Shown here piece after piece: positions 21,036-32,375 of a DNA stretch of 64,000 bases. A program made the position numbers and the translations under genes. The DNA comes from Phymorhynchus buccinoides (taxonomy: Eukaryota; Mollusca; Gastropoda; Neogastropoda; Raphitomidae), in assembly GCA_017654935.2 (NCBI GenBank), contig CM065690.1, forward strand, positions 7,923,555-7,987,554, given 5' to 3'. Every line of letters begins with the position of its first letter. Position 1 is the stretch's first letter. The notes below the pieces were generated by a model, which was not told where the DNA came from, searched no databases, and worked only from the letters and a program-made list of their open reading frames with translations.

Positions 21036-22313
21036 CAAAGTCTTCACCTGCACTGTCTTGATATCTGTGAAGATACTTTGCTTTGTCAGTCTTCACCTGC
21101 AGTGTCTTGATATCTCTGAAGATACTTTGATGTGTCAGTCTTCACCTGCACTGTCTTGATATCTGTAAAGATACTTTGCTTTGTCAGTCTTCACCTGCAG
21201 TGTCTTGATATCTCTGAAGATACTTTGCTGTGTCAGTCTTCACCTGCAGTGTCTTGATATCTGTGAAGATACTTTGCTTTGTCAGTCTTCACCTGCACTG
21301 TCTTGATATCTGTGAAGATACTTTGCTGTGTCAGTCTTCACCTGCAGTGTCTTGATATCTCTGAAGATACTTTGCTGTGTCAGTCTTCACCTGCAGTGTC
21401 TTGATATCTCTGAAGATACTTTGCTGTGTCAGTCTTCACCTGCAGTGTCTTGATATCTGTAAAGATACTTTGCTGTGTCAGTCTTCACCTGCACTGTCTT
21501 GATATCTGTGAAGATACTTTGCTGTGTCAGTCTTCACCTGCACTGTCTTGATATCTGTGAAGATACTTTGCTGTGTCAGTCTTCACCTGCACTGTCTTGA
21601 TATCTGTAAAGATACTTTGCTGTGTCAGTCTTCACCTGCACTGTCTTGATATCTGTGAAGATACTTTGCTGTGTCAGTCTTCACCTGCACTGTCTTGATA
21701 TCTGTGAAGATACTTTGCTGTCAGTCTTCACCTGCACTGTCTTGATATCTGTGAAGATACTTTGCTGTGTCAGTCTTCACCTGCACTGTCTTGATATCTG
21801 TAAAGATACTTTGCTGTGTCAGTCTTCACCTGCACTGTCTTGATATCTGTGAAGATACTTTGCTGTGTCAGTCTTCACCTGCAGTGTCTTGATATCTGTG
21901 AAGATACTTTGCTGTGTCAGTCTTCACCTGCACTGTCTTGATATCTGTAAAGATACTTTGCTGTGTCAGTCTTCACCTGCAGTGTCTTGATATCTGTGAA
22001 GATACTTTGCTGTGTCAGTCTTCACCTGCACTGTCTTGATATCTGTAAAGATACTTTGCTGTGTCAGTCTTCACCTGCACTGTCTTGATATCTGTGAAGA
22101 TACTTTGCTGTGTCAGTCTTCACCTGCAGTGTCTTGATATCTGTGAAGATACTTTGCTGTGTCAGTCTTCACCTGCACTGTCTTGATATCTGTGAAGATA
22201 CTTTGCTGTGTCAGTCTTCACCTGCACTGTCTTGATATCTGTGAAGATACTTTGCTGTGTCAGTCTTCACCTGCAATGTCTTGATATCTGTGAAGATACT
22301 TTGCTTTGTCAAA
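21036..22313 (+). repeat. 49-bp minisatellite, about 26 copies
   Basis: Unit begins gtcttcacctgcactgtctt and ends gatactttgctgtgtca. Variants differ by cac/cag, gtg/gta/ctg and ctt/ctg at fixed sites; one copy is shortened near 21720. A frame reading SVFTCTVLISVKILCC spans some units but is interrupted, so it is not coding. Confidence 0.97.
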
Positions 22314-22314
22314 G

Positions 22315-22620
22315 ATGTACATGTTGAGGTCATAGCAGGGGCCCATCTGAGAGGGGGGTTTCCGGAACACCCCCCGGCTCATCTGAGAGGGAGGTTTCCG
22401 GAACACCCCCCCCCCCCCTTTGTCCCAAGCATGTACCTTATACAAGGGTAAACAGTAAGAAAAGTGCTCCATGTTTTGCTTTAATAATCACTAAATTGCA
22501 ACATTTTCCTGGGATTTGGCCCCTTGGGCTCCAACGAGGCCTCTATGCCTGAACCCAGGACCTATGCAGCTCCCTGGACTCCCCGCGGACACCCCCCCCC
22601 CCCCATTAAGAATCATTTGG
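22315..22620. other. Intron 9 C-rich interval
   Basis: A ~45-bp phrase (catctgagagggrggtttcc) occurs twice, with several C runs. No gene. Confidence 0.5.
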
Positions 22621-22779
22621 TCCGTCCCTGCATAGAATTTCAAAGCTAGTGAAGGAGTACACCATCATGTGCACACCTGCAGCCCTGTGGAACTTTCTTT
22701 GACGATCACTCACACAGTTTATTGTCATATAAATGCTGATGCATCATGCTGCTGTTATGCGCATAAATAGGAAATAGTC

Positions 22780-23060
22780 AGGCCCAGCACGTCCGTCTTC
22801 GGCTGGAGAAAATCTTTGTAAGAGTTTTTGGAACAAAGGCAGGGGAATGGACCAGTAAGGCAGAAAGATAGTAGATAACAGTAAGCAGAGGGAAAAGGCA
22901 GAGTCAAAGAGAGTGACAGATTAGAGGAAGTAATTACTAACACAGAACTTCCAGAAGGTGTGGGGAACTATTTGTACTTAAAGACCCTCTGGTATCCCCA
23001 CAGGGAGAGACTAGTGGATGGGGTGGGGTTGTCCAGCTCCCCGAATGGAGGCACGAGGCA
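22780..23060 (+). mobile_element. Dispersed repeat family R1, copy 1
   Basis: Contains agaaagatagtagataacag, aaggcagagtcaaagagagt and acagaacttccagaaggtg. The same block recurs at 26940-27155 on this strand and at 58795-59115 on the other strand. The class is not identified; a non-LTR or SINE-like element is plausible. Confidence 0.8.
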
Positions 23061-23092
23061 TCCACCCACTGCCCCAGCAGTCCTTTCTGTCT

Positions 23093-23496
23093 GTCCATCA
23101 CATTGGTTGCTTTCCGTTCCCCACCACAGCCCTTCTCCTGTCACTCCCCTCACAGTTGGTTGATCACATTGGTTGCTTTCCGTTCCCCACCACAGCCCTT
23201 CTCCTGTCACTCCCCTCACAGTTGGTTGATCACATTGGTTGCTTTCCGTTCCCCACCACAGCCCTTCTCCTGTCACTCCCCTCACAGTTGGTTGATCACA
23301 TTGGTTGCTTTCCGTTCCCCACCACAGCCCTTCTCCTGTCACTCCCCTCACAGTTGGTTGATCACATTGGTTGCTTTCCGTTCCCCACCACAGCCCTTCT
23401 CCTGTCACTCCCCTCACAGTTGGTTGATCACATTGGTTGCTTTCCGTTCCCCACCACAGCCCTTCTCCTGTCACTCCCCTCACAGTTGGTTGATCA
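23093..23496 (+). repeat. 66-bp minisatellite, 6 copies
   Basis: Unit starts tcacattggttgctttccgt and ends ctcacagttggttga. Being 22 codons long, it is open in several frames, with no sign of coding selection. Confidence 0.97.
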
Positions 23497-23546
23497 CTTT
23501 TCTAGGTTCACTTATTTAGTTTTGCCTCCTCTCTTTGATCTTTCTA

Positions 23547-24425
23547 TACTGTCCAAAAAAAGATACACATAACTTGTAGGCCTAGTCAAAGTTTCATCTT
23601 AATTTCAAAACTTAACAGAAAATCACACAATGCGAATTTCGTTTTGAAATTTGACATGGTGATAGCTGAATGTATGGAGAGTTCATATGTATCCTCAAAT
23701 CATTCAGTCAGTTGACATCCATGGGTGTGAGGGCTGTCAAAACAATAGGGTGTGACCGCCTTGAACAGCAACAAGTGCCTGGGACACCATCGGCATGGGA
23801 CTCGATCAGACGGCGAATGTCTTGCTGTGGGATGATGTCCCACTCCTCCTGCTGCGCATTCAACAACTCGCGTTGATTCATTGGCACATCTTCTCGGCCA
23901 TGAGCGCGTCTATCCAGTTCATCCCAAATGTGTTCTTTTAGATTCATGTCTGATGATATGGTTGGCCAGAGAATTTCGTGGAGGTGATTGTCGGTGAGCA
24001 ACTGGGTGCCGAGTCGCACAGTATGAGGTCCGAGCCTTGTCCTGCAGGAACACAGCGTTAAGGTCGTGCAGAAGGGGCAGGAAGTGTGGACACAGAATGT
24101 CCTTAGGTATTGCTCTGCAGTTAGGCGCCCTTGCACCAACACTAAGGGATTCCCTTTCGTAGACGTTTGAGAACAAGGTGTTAACTCTGTGTTCACGAAA
24201 TTGCATGAAATTCTATCCATGCATGGCACATGTGCATCAAAAAATCGCTTTTTTGACATTTTAGGCACTGTGTGCTCATGCGCTTGAGCAGAAAGAAACA
24301 TTGACAGCGATCATGACAAGGACCACTGGGTGAACACTTCTAGTAGTTTGGTGGATATGCGTGCAGCAATACAATGACGGAAACGACATTTGAAAAAGTA
24401 TGCGTTTCTCTTTTTGGACAGTATA
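23547..24425 (-). mobile_element. Tc1/mariner-like element, internally damaged
   Basis: Terminal inverted repeats: left TATACTGTCCAAAAA and, at the right end, its reverse complement TTTTTGGACAGTATA, consistent with a TA target. About 0.88 kb, shorter than the usual ~1.3-1.6 kb. On the minus strand (23708-24301) a decayed transposase C-terminus is readable: LVQGRLTAEQYL and then ILWPTISSDMN-LKEHIWDELD, the Tc1 block that contains the last catalytic acidic residue. The earlier catalytic region is scrambled by frameshifts, so the copy is dead. Confidence 0.85.
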
Positions 24426-24450
24426 GTTTAAAATCTATCATGCTAATAAA

Positions 24451-24913
24451 TAGAGGTGGGGGGAAAAACCGGTTCGAACCGAAAAAACGGTGCTAAACGT
24501 TCGCGGTTCGAAAAACCGGTTCGAGTTGCTCTGAACCGGTTTTTTAACTGCAAACTGAAAGTAAGTTTTTCTTAGAATAACGCATTATTTTCAAAAAACA
24601 ACACTGATTCTTAGTGCAGATTGGGTATTTGTAAACCAAGAGTATCTGTTTCTCACTTGTGGTGGTGTATGGCTTTGACTTTGACTGAGTGTTGAGTTGA
24701 GTGTGTGTGTGTGTCATAAGTCATAAGTTTCTATATTGTGTGTGTGTATATATGTGTGCGCGTGTGTGTGAATATTCTGACAAATAAATATGTGCATGCA
24801 TAGGTGAAACTAGTGATGCGAGTACTGGTTTAAAAACCGGTTCGATAAAACCGGTTCGAAGAGGGGAAACCGGTTTAAACCGGTTCGGATTTTTTAACCG
24901 GTTCTCAACTCTA
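24451..24913. mobile_element. hAT-type MITE, 463 bp, with 8-bp TSD
   Basis: Ends TAGAGGTGGG (left) and the reverse complement of CAACTCTA (right). Flanking 8-bp direct repeats CTAATAAA lie at 24443-24450 and 24914-24921, as expected for hAT transposition. Both subterminal regions are dense in AACCGGTTCGAA-type palindromes (24470-24540, 24830-24905). No transposase. Confidence 0.85.
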
Positions 24914-24921
24914 CTAATAAA

Positions 24922-25680
24922 GGCCAACAGGTTTGACAGCAAGTGTAACGATTGAGAATATATGTAGTGTATACATTATTTGTTTATTGACTGCATAATA
25001 GTGTACTTTAAGTTATTCAGCTAATTATGCTGACACAATCCACTAAGGACTTGGTTTTGGGGTGTTTTTTTGTTTTAATGATTTCTTGCTTGATTGCTAA
25101 ATTCCACAGGAAACACTGTGAATTAGTAAAATAAAGATGGAAAAAATATGCGCATGTGTTTCCGCATGGAAACGCTTGCGCTTATTTTTTCCTTCTTTCT
25201 TTTACCTGTTTACTGGGCTTCCACGTATATCTGTGCACAGCCTTAGGACAGAATCAGTTTGTGCTTCTGCTTTCTGATGGCGTATTTAACCATCTTTTCC
25301 ATTCAGTAGTGTGGGTGAAATGAGTGTTTGTGTGTATGTGCGTGTGTGTGAATCCCGTTATACAAGCGTACATGATTGTCTTTTCCCTTTGGTTTTGTTG
25401 TGGTTTTTTAGCATAAAGGAAAAGCACACAATAACGTTTCATATTAAATTTTGTTGCTTTCTTCCGCATTTCCTTGTAACCTTATAATTTAATTGATGAT
25501 ATTTGTGTTGATGTTTTTAACATTTTGTTGATTTTTCATTCTATTTCTTGTCTGGTTTATATTTCTTTTTTACTCTATAAATATTTATATGAATTCTTTC
25601 TTCTTACGCGTAGGCTGCATGCAGCATGAACACGCAAGTGCAAACCTGCTGATAAAACATAATCAGTGGCAAACTATTAT
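24922..25680. other. Intron 9, AT-rich, nothing recognised
   Basis: No repeats beyond short T-rich tracts and no frames of interest. Confidence 0.4.
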
Positions 25681-25689
25681 ATGACTATG

Positions 25690-25900
25690 TACCGATCTTC
25701 AAGTAGCGCTAAAGAGGCCTGGAAGCGTGTGATATAAAACAATGTCTTGACATATCATTTGCGTATATTAACCCATAGGCTTAGTGTAAACGCGTGTAAG
25801 AATACACCGTTGCTATTAGAAACTAATAGAAACAAGTCTCTCGAGATAGGATAAAAGCAATATCCCACAGCAAAGTCATAACAACTGATAATATATATAT
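25690..25900 (-). mobile_element. Dispersed repeat, inverse copy of 12.8 kb element
   Basis: Reverse complement of 12793-12935 over about 140 bp, then a segment resembling one palindrome arm at 12054-12085 (gagataggataaaa, caatatcc). It suggests the two sites carry the same transposon family. Confidence 0.85.
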
Positions 25901-26451
25901 ATTATATGCTCAAATCTTTGGCGGCTTTCTACTGAAATGGTGTAGTCCCTGTATAGCTAACAGTATGTGGTGATGGTTGTTTGTGACAGTGGGTATTTCA
26001 TTCAAACAAAAGCATTTCTTGGCTTTTTGCCGTTTCATGTTTTGCCTTGTCTGTTGTGGGCTTTGATCATGATATTTGATTTTCCAGTGGTTGTAATAGC
26101 GATAATACTCTGATCTATTGTCATGATGTTTGCATGTGCTTGAATGTTATGGTTAACATCACCATCATCACATGTAACAAAGCTATATTGACCAGCGCAT
26201 GATACCCTTTGGGGGCATGGTAAGGGTGTGGTTGGGATTGCGGTTTGGTGTTGGTTTCTAAAGGATGAACACAGCTAGTACTTTATTAAAAAACAAACAA
26301 AAAACCACCAAGATTCAATAGTTCTATGCATGAAATCAAACATCATTTTTATTACAAATGTAATTTTGTCTTTCTGCCAGATTTGTGGTAGTTTTCAATG
26401 TATGATATGATGTTTGAAGGCACTGGCTGTTGTCAAGTCGCTTTTGTTTAA

Positions 26452-26688
26452 AGGAATACGCTTGAGTCCTGCCTAGAGCCGCTGCTCTTTATTTCAGTGT
26501 CAGTGTTCAGACCTTTCCATTATTAATGATAACGCTTGAGTCCTGCCTAGTAGCAGCTGCTCTTTATTTCAGTGTCATTGTTCAGACCTTTCCAGTATTA
26601 ATGATAACGCTTGAGTCCTGCCTAGAGCCGCTGCTCTTTATTTCAGTGTCAGTGTTCAGACCTTTCCATTATTAATGATAACGTTTAC
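26452..26688 (+). repeat. ~80-bp tandem repeat, 3 copies
   Basis: Unit: cgcttgagtcctgcctagag, ctgctctttatttcagtgtc, ttcagacctttccattatta. Contains a TTTATTTCAG acceptor-like string but no open exon matching the gene. Confidence 0.95.
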
Positions 26689-26939
26689 TGTTGCTATTTT
26701 TCAATTTACTGGTAATTATTTGTTTATTACTGTACTCCCCTTTCTTTCCTCCTGTTCCCCTGTATCCTCCTTCTTTGTACAAGTTACGTTTTACAAGTTA
26801 TACAGTGCTGGATTTTCTTCTTCTGCATTCCCAGGCCATATGTCCATAATGGGTAAGGTACGTATGTGTCTGGTTTTCAGTTTTCACTGGTCTCCCCGCT
26901 GCGTAGAGCCGACACATTCCGGTTTCGGAGGAGCTCAAA

Positions 26940-27155
26940 GGAAAAAAATTATTTGGAAGATTTGTTTTTTAAAAGGCAGCAGAATGGGCCAATAAGTCAG
27001 AAAGATAGTAGATGATAGAAAGCAAAGGGAAAAGGCAGAGTCAAAGAGAGTGGCAGATTAGGGGAAGTTGCAAGCACAGAACTTCCAGAAGGTGGGGGAA
27101 CTATTTTTACGAAAGACCCCCCCGGTATCCCCATGGGGAGAGTGGTGGATTTAAC
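26940..27155 (+). mobile_element. Dispersed repeat family R1, copy 2
   Basis: Same order of blocks as the copy at 22780-23060 (agaaagatagtagatgatag, aaggcagagtcaaagagagt, acagaacttccagaaggtg). Confidence 0.8.
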
Positions 27156-27820
27156 ATTTGATTGCTCCTCCTTTTTTAAAGTAGTTATTATTTGTTTGTT
27201 GTGCCAAATTCATTTAAATGGGCCCACATGTGACAAGTGAACAATGATGGAATTATGGAGTCAAGGTGGTATAGGTATTTCATTAGTTCATGTTGACCAC
27301 CTCTAACAACCCAGATTTCTCCTATTGTCTTTAAATAGGAAATAAAAACACAATTTATGTACATTGTAGATGATAAGAAAGTGCATCTCAAGATAGTAAG
27401 AGTGAAAATAGGTAAAGTAGCTATTGTGGGACAGTAGATTAGAGATTGGATAATCTTGAATCTTTTTTGTTCTTCTTTAGATTGTTTTATACACTTGTTG
27501 AAGTCATGATAGTTGATGCATAATATTTATAACCTTTTATTTGTAAAGGGTTAAAATCAACAGCTTGGGCATATTTCAACCATATACATGAATTGTACTT
27601 TCCAAAATCACTATTAAATGAGCACAATCAAACAAAAACAGGCACACTTAACAATGAAAACAGCCAGCCAACCGAATGACAGACAAACAAACAACAACAA
27701 CAACATTAAAGGCTGCACGCTTCTAAAGTTTTTGATGTATAGATAAGGGCCTGATGCCTTCTGCCCTAGATAACGTTAAAGATAAGCGTTATCTTTAGAC
27801 GGGCTAAGAACAGTTTGTTT
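27156..27820. other. Intron 9 right end, nothing recognised
   Basis: AT-rich; a short inverted phrase around gataacgttaaagataagcgttatc (27769-27794) may form a small hairpin. Confidence 0.4.
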
Positions 27821-27877
27821 GTTTGTGCTGGTTCTCAATGGCCTATCTCAGTGGGTGGTGTTGTGTGTTACTGCTAG

Positions 27878-28003
27878 CGCTACATCCAGGAGGCCCGCTC
27901 CAAGCAGGTTCCACAGCCCCAGCTGACCGCAATGTCCGCCAAAGGCATGGAGCAAACCAACTGGAAGTTTGTGGAAACTCTGCTCAAAGAGTGCAAGACC
28001 AAG
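27878..28003 (+). CDS. DENND5: DENND5 exon 10 (pre-RUN segment)
   Basis: Residues 718-759. Starts RYIQEARSKQ after tgttactgctag and ends QTNWKFVETLLKECKTK, matching vertebrate KYIQEAR and QTNWKFVEGLLKECR. Phase 0 at both ends; donor GTAACA at 28004. The 3' half of the exon with its donor is repeated immediately downstream (next GT at 28115). Intron 9 before it is 9.9 kb. Confidence 0.93.
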
Positions 28004-28160
28004 GTAACAATGTCTGTCTGTCTGTCTGTCTGTCTGTCTGCCATGTCCGCCAAAGGCATGGAGCAAACCAACTGGAAGTTTGTGGAAACCCTGCTCAAAG
28101 AGTGCAAGACCAAGGTAGCAATATCTGTCTGTCTGCCATGTCTGCCAAAGGCATGAACAG
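28004..28160 (+). repeat. Exon 10 donor duplication, ~111-bp unit
   Basis: A full second copy of the exon 10 3' half (MSAKGMEQTNWKFVETLLKE) with its GT at 28115, then the start of a third copy at 28138. Units are separated by (GTCT)n. The first spacing, 111 bp, is in frame and open. Confidence 0.95.
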
Positions 28161-28320
28161 AGCTGATTCTAGGGCGCGGGATTGGACAATCCCCCCCAAA
28201 TCTGTTCCTTCCCGCAATAATCGGGTCTAAGCGCGGGCCGACGCCCGCATATTTGCAGAACTGCCCACACTTTTTACTGATCGCTGCGGGAATTCCTTTG
28301 TCGTCTGCTAAGTCTCTGTG
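28160..28320. other. GC-rich insert in intron 10
   Basis: The phrase ctgattctagggcgcgggat resembles tgattctagagcgcggtctt near 62858, hinting at a shared mobile element. Boundaries not determined. Confidence 0.3.
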
Positions 28321-28478
28321 TGTGTGTGTATGTGTGTGTGTGTTGATATTGTTATGTGTTTGGTATTGTATTGTTGGTTCTAATTTTGACTTAGTGACAT
28401 TATATATTCGTATATTCATAGCAGCTGAGATCAGAACTTAACATAGTTGAATACAAAATGTCTTCTGTTGTTCAGTAA

Positions 28479-28705
28479 CCCTTTTGCCGCTAGCCATTTT
28501 TTAGTGAAAAATGTATGTCAGATTTATTTGGGTAGAGAAAACATGGTGTCTGGGATATTGGGGGTTCTTCTAATTGTATGGCATGAGGTAAAATAAAATA
28601 TGGCCTATCCTGACCTCCAAAAATGAACAACATAATGGATCCTGATTTGATGGCTTTTAGAGTCATGGGTGTTAAATCAGGAGGCGACTTTGGGACTGAA
28701 AGGGT
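28479..28705. mobile_element. Possible TTAA-type MITE
   Basis: Ends GTAACCCTTTTGCCGC and the reverse complement of GGGACTGAAAGGGTTAAC. The right end retains TTAA, while the left is degenerate. It lies just before the exon 11 acceptor. Confidence 0.45.
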
Positions 28706-28733
28706 TAACTGCTTTTTGCTGTGGTTTCACCAG

Positions 28734-28886
28734 ACCAAGAAGATGCTGGTGAAGAAAATGGGCCAGGAGGCGGTGGAACTGGGCCACGGGGAAGGGGCCC
28801 TGACGGGGGTGGAGGAAAACACACTCATTGCCAGTCTGTGTGATCTGCTGGAGCGCATCTGGTCCCACGGACTGCAGACCAAGAAG
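28734..28886 (+). CDS. DENND5: DENND5 exon 11 (first RUN domain)
   Basis: Residues 760-810. [40 protein letters not shown] and SHGLQTKK reproduce the start of the vertebrate RUN1 domain nearly verbatim (..[18 protein letters not shown]..). RUN1 is the Rab6/Rab11-binding side of the protein in vertebrates. Acceptor tggtttcaccag, donor GTGACA (28887), phase 0 both ends. A short TTAA-flanked element ends only ~30 bp upstream of the acceptor. Confidence 0.95.
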
Positions 28887-28887
28887 G

Positions 28888-29110
28888 TGACAGGGAGACA
28901 GACAGACAGACAGACAGACAGATGGCGATAGAGAGGAAGAGAGAGAGAGAGAAAGATGGGGGGGGGGGGGGGGGGGAAGGGTGTGTGTGTGTGTGAGACA
29001 CATACACATGTGTTATCGAGAGGGTAGTGGGAAAGACAGACACAGAGGGGCAGGGGAGGGGGTGGGGGGGTGTAGACAAATGGCGATACAGAGGACAAAG
29101 GAAGAGAGAT
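28888..29110. repeat. GACA / GA / poly-G low-complexity tract
   Basis: (GACA)n, GA runs, an 18-base G run and GT tract immediately after the exon 11 donor. Confidence 0.9.
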
Positions 29111-29423
29111 GTAACTAGAAAGTTACATTTTCTTGCTATGATCTGGAAAATCTTGGTGGTTGTTGTTGACGTACCCTGGCTAAAAGACTCCAGAGTTCAT
29201 CCCAACAGCCGAAGCACTTGAACAGTATGGTACAAATGCATGAGCTAAGAATGAGAACATTACATGTGTGACCATATTTTATTACCCCGCCACGTGAGCA
29301 GCCACACTCGGTCTTGTAGGGAGAAAATCTAGGTAAATTTGTGAATTGAAAGGTTGTTCCTGAAAATAAACACCCATGGTAGACATCTGTGTACTGTGCA
29401 ATGATAAAGTGTGTGGTTTCCAG

Positions 29424-29520
29424 GGTAAGTCTGCGGTGTGGTCCCACCTACTGAGCTTTCAGGAGGTCCTGGAGACCAGTGAGAGCAACAAGGCCCACAG
29501 CAAGCTGCTCACCCCGCCAG
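29424..29520 (+). CDS. DENND5: DENND5 exon 12 (first RUN domain)
   Basis: Residues 811-842. GKSAVWSHLLSFQEVLETSE then SNKAHSKLLTPPG corresponds to the vertebrate GKSALWSHLLHYQ segment, after which the family diverges. Acceptor gtggtttccag, donor GTACGT (29521), phase 1 out. Confidence 0.92.
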
Positions 29521-29578
29521 GTACGTCTTGTCTGAGCACCCTCCTCACAGCAAGCTGCTTTCACCACTTTGTGTTCTG

Positions 29579-30347
29579 AACTGGGAGGGGGGCAGAAGTA
29601 ATGTAGGAGAATGGAGACCCAGGCCAATTGTTTGTTGTAGAGGCTAGGCCTACCATCTGTCATGGACTGTGAGGGGGGCAGAAGTAATGTAGGAGAATGG
29701 AGACCCAGGCCAATTGTTTGTTGTAGAGGCTAGGCCTACCATCTGTCATGGACTGTGAGGGGGGCAGAAGTAATGTAGGAGAATGGAGACCCAGGCCAAT
29801 TGTTTGTTGTAGAGGCTAGGCCTACCATCTGTCATGGACTGTGAGGGGGGCAGAAGAAATGTAGGAGAATGGAGACCCAGGCCAATTGTTTGTTGTAGAG
29901 GCTAGGCCTACCATCTGTCATGGACTGTGAGGGGGGCAGAAGTAATGTAGGAGAATGGAGACCCAGGCCAATTGTTTGTTGTAGAGGCTAGGCCTACCAT
30001 CTGTCATGGACTGTGAGGGGGGCAGAAGTAATGTAGGAGAATGGAGACCCAGGCCAATTGTTTGTTGTAGAGGCTAGGCCTACCATCTGTCATGGACTGG
30101 GAGGGGGGCAGAAGTAATGTAGGAGAATGGAGACCCAGGCCAATTGTTTGTTGTAGAGGCTAGGCCTACCATCTGTCATGGACTGTGAGGGGGGCAGAAG
30201 AAATGTAGGAGAATGGAGACCCAGGCCAATTGTTTGTTGTAGAGGCTAGGCCTACCATCTGTCATGGACTGTGAGGGGGGCAGAAGAAATGTAGGAGAAT
30301 GGAGACCCAGGCCAATTGTTTGTTGTAGAGGCTAGGCCTACCATCTG
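29579..30347 (+). repeat. 86-bp minisatellite, 9 copies
   Basis: Unit: ggactgtgaggggggcagaa, gtaatgtaggagaatggaga, cccaggccaattgtttgttg, tagaggctaggcctaccatc. Very homogeneous (only a few point variants), so recent. Confidence 0.97.
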
Positions 30348-30349
30348 TC

Positions 30350-30495
30350 GTATGTCAGTTGTGGCCATTTTCATTTTTCAGGCGACGACCTAAGAGGGGC
30401 CCAGCCACCATCTTGGGATACAGATAGTGCCGTATCCAACTGGTTCACTAGGTAGATGTATCCCAAAATGGCGGCTATGACAACTGGTTCCCAGC
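30350..30495. repeat. Imperfect foldback
   Basis: agttgtggccattttcat and ccatcttgggatacag on the left pair with gtatcccaaaatggcggcta and tgacaactgg on the right. A MITE remnant is likely. Confidence 0.6.
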
Positions 30496-31260
30496 CATAA
30501 GGTGCATCAAGTTATAAGGTGCAGCTCCCAAATTTGATGCCGAACTTTGAATGTGTTATAACATGGATGGTTTATTATTTATTCATTTATTATTTGTCAG
30601 GTGTAAGGGCCTCAGTCTGTAATAAAACAAAAAGTATTGCATTATAGTCCGTAAATAAAATATTGCTAATGCTGAAAACAAGGTATCACCTTAACAGTCT
30701 GTGAGGTGGAAATACCTCATTTCACTGGCTATGAGGCTTTATTCCTTGACTGAGCTCCCTCACACCTGTTGATAGGACTAATGATTAAGTGTGGTTGCAA
30801 AATCAGATTCTCATCAAATGTTGGGGGTGCATGTTACGATTTGCAGCGCCTTGTAGTCAGTAAAATATGGTGGATGAGTATGATGTATATTATCATGTTG
30901 ACCCTAGTCAGTAACATATGGTGGATGAGTATGATGTATATTATCATGTTGACCTTTCCCTGCCAACAGTGGGCAATCTAAAAATGTAATTGTAAAAGAA
31001 ATACATTTGTTTAAAGAAAAAAGGTATAGACTAATAGAGGCACTTGCAAACATGAATATGGGCTTTTGTGCAGTGTGTGGATTTGTGTGTTAGGGTGGTG
31101 GTGGTTAGACATTGAAAACAAACCATAACTGTGCATGGTAGGGTATTGGTAAGTTGTTCATGTTATGATTAAAAGACAATATTGTTTGCTGACATGCTGG
31201 ATAGATTTTAATGCATTTTTGTTTCCATTCTGTCCTTTTCTTACGAAGCTTTTCATCGTT
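30496..31260. other. Intron 12, nothing recognised
   Basis: AT-rich. A ~58-bp segment (atatggtggatgagtatgat) is duplicated at 30865-30955. Confidence 0.45.
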
Positions 31261-31274
31261 GATTGCGCCGCTGC

Positions 31275-31488
31275 ATTTCTTCCTTTATCTTTCATAGAAC
31301 TGATATCTGCATTTGATTTTCTGTTCAGAGAGGCGCTTTGTGCATCATTTCTTCCTCTGTCTTTCATAGAACTGATATCTGCATTTGATTTTCTGTTCAG
31401 AGAGGCGCTTTGTGCATCATTTCTTCCTCTGTCTTTCATAGAACTGATATCTGCATTTGATTTTCTGTTCAGAGAGGCGCTTTGTGCA
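31275..31488 (+). repeat. 72-bp tandem repeat, 3 copies
   Basis: Unit of 24 codons: cttcctctgtctttcataga, actgatatctgcatttgatt, ttctgttcagagaggcgctt. Open in one frame but without family similarity. Confidence 0.95.
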
Positions 31489-31551
31489 TAATTTCTTCTG
31501 GCCTTGAAACATTGGTGGCATGTACACTACCTATCTGTGTCTGTTTACTGT

Positions 31552-31845
31552 TTACTCTTTCATCCTCTCAGTGTGGGTTGTTCAGGTGGCTAAGGCACTG
31601 TGTGCTGCATTCTGTCTCTACCTGTGTGTCTGTGTCTGTTTACTCTTTCATCCTCTCAGTGTGGGTTGTTCAGGTGGCTAAGGCACTGTGTGCTGCATTC
31701 TGTCACTACCTGTCTGTGTCTGTTTACTCTTTCATCCTCTCAGTGTGGGTTGTTCAGGTGGTTAAGGCACTGTGTGCTGCATTCTGTCACTACCTGTCTG
31801 TGTCTGTTTACTCTTTCATCCTCTCAGTGTGGGTTGTTCAGGTGG
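31552..31845 (+). repeat. ~85-bp tandem repeat, about 3.5 copies
   Basis: Unit: tactctttcatcctctcagt, gtgggttgttcaggtgg, aaggcactgtgtgctgcatt. The last copy is interrupted at its TTAA by the following element. Confidence 0.95.
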
Positions 31846-31849
31846 TTAA

Positions 31850-32371
31850 CCCTCTCACTCTGATCAATCGAACCGATAATCTATATTGAATACCAAGTGA
31901 TGGGAAGTAACTCCGAACGTCACACCAAATCTTTTATTTAAAAAAATCACCCAGAATAAAGTCTAACTCACATTTAATTTCTGAAAGATGCATATTGAAT
32001 AGCAATGATGATATTTTCATTCCAAAGCTAACACACTGTCACACAACAAACCATGAATTGGAATAAAAAAATCCGTAATGGCGCTCCGAGCATTGCGCCG
32101 AGTCAATACTGCGCACGTCACGTGGAAAGAAGAAAATAATTTGGGGGTCACTTCGAAAAATCCGTTCAAAAAGACTAGTGGGTGCTTTCCCTTGTTGTAA
32201 GAACCAAAAACGGACCACTGAGAGTCAGGAACAGGAAGAACTAACTTAGTATATTGCATTGTGGGTAGGGCAAAAGTGAAAGTGAAACTACTAGACCGGG
32301 CGTTCAGCGGGTGCAATCGGCGCTACGGGAGCCAATGGTAAAGAAAAAATCTGTATGTAGCCGTGAGAGGG
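31850..32371. mobile_element. piggyBac-like MITE, 522 bp, TTAA TSD
   Basis: Starts CCCTCTCAC, ends GTGAGAGGG, flanked on both sides by TTAA (31846-31849 and 32372-32375), the piggyBac target signature. It sits exactly in a TTAA that belongs to the preceding tandem unit (ggtggttaaggc). No transposase. Confidence 0.8.
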
Positions 32372-32375
32372 TTAA

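Noticed and set aside
22968..23572. Open frames of 138-184 residues over the 66-bp repeat
   Set aside because: A 66-bp unit without stops is open by construction in several frames on both strands, with no family similarity.
23708..24301. Intact transposase gene
   Set aside because: Only the C-terminal block is recognisable; upstream catalytic region is frameshifted and the element is shortened.
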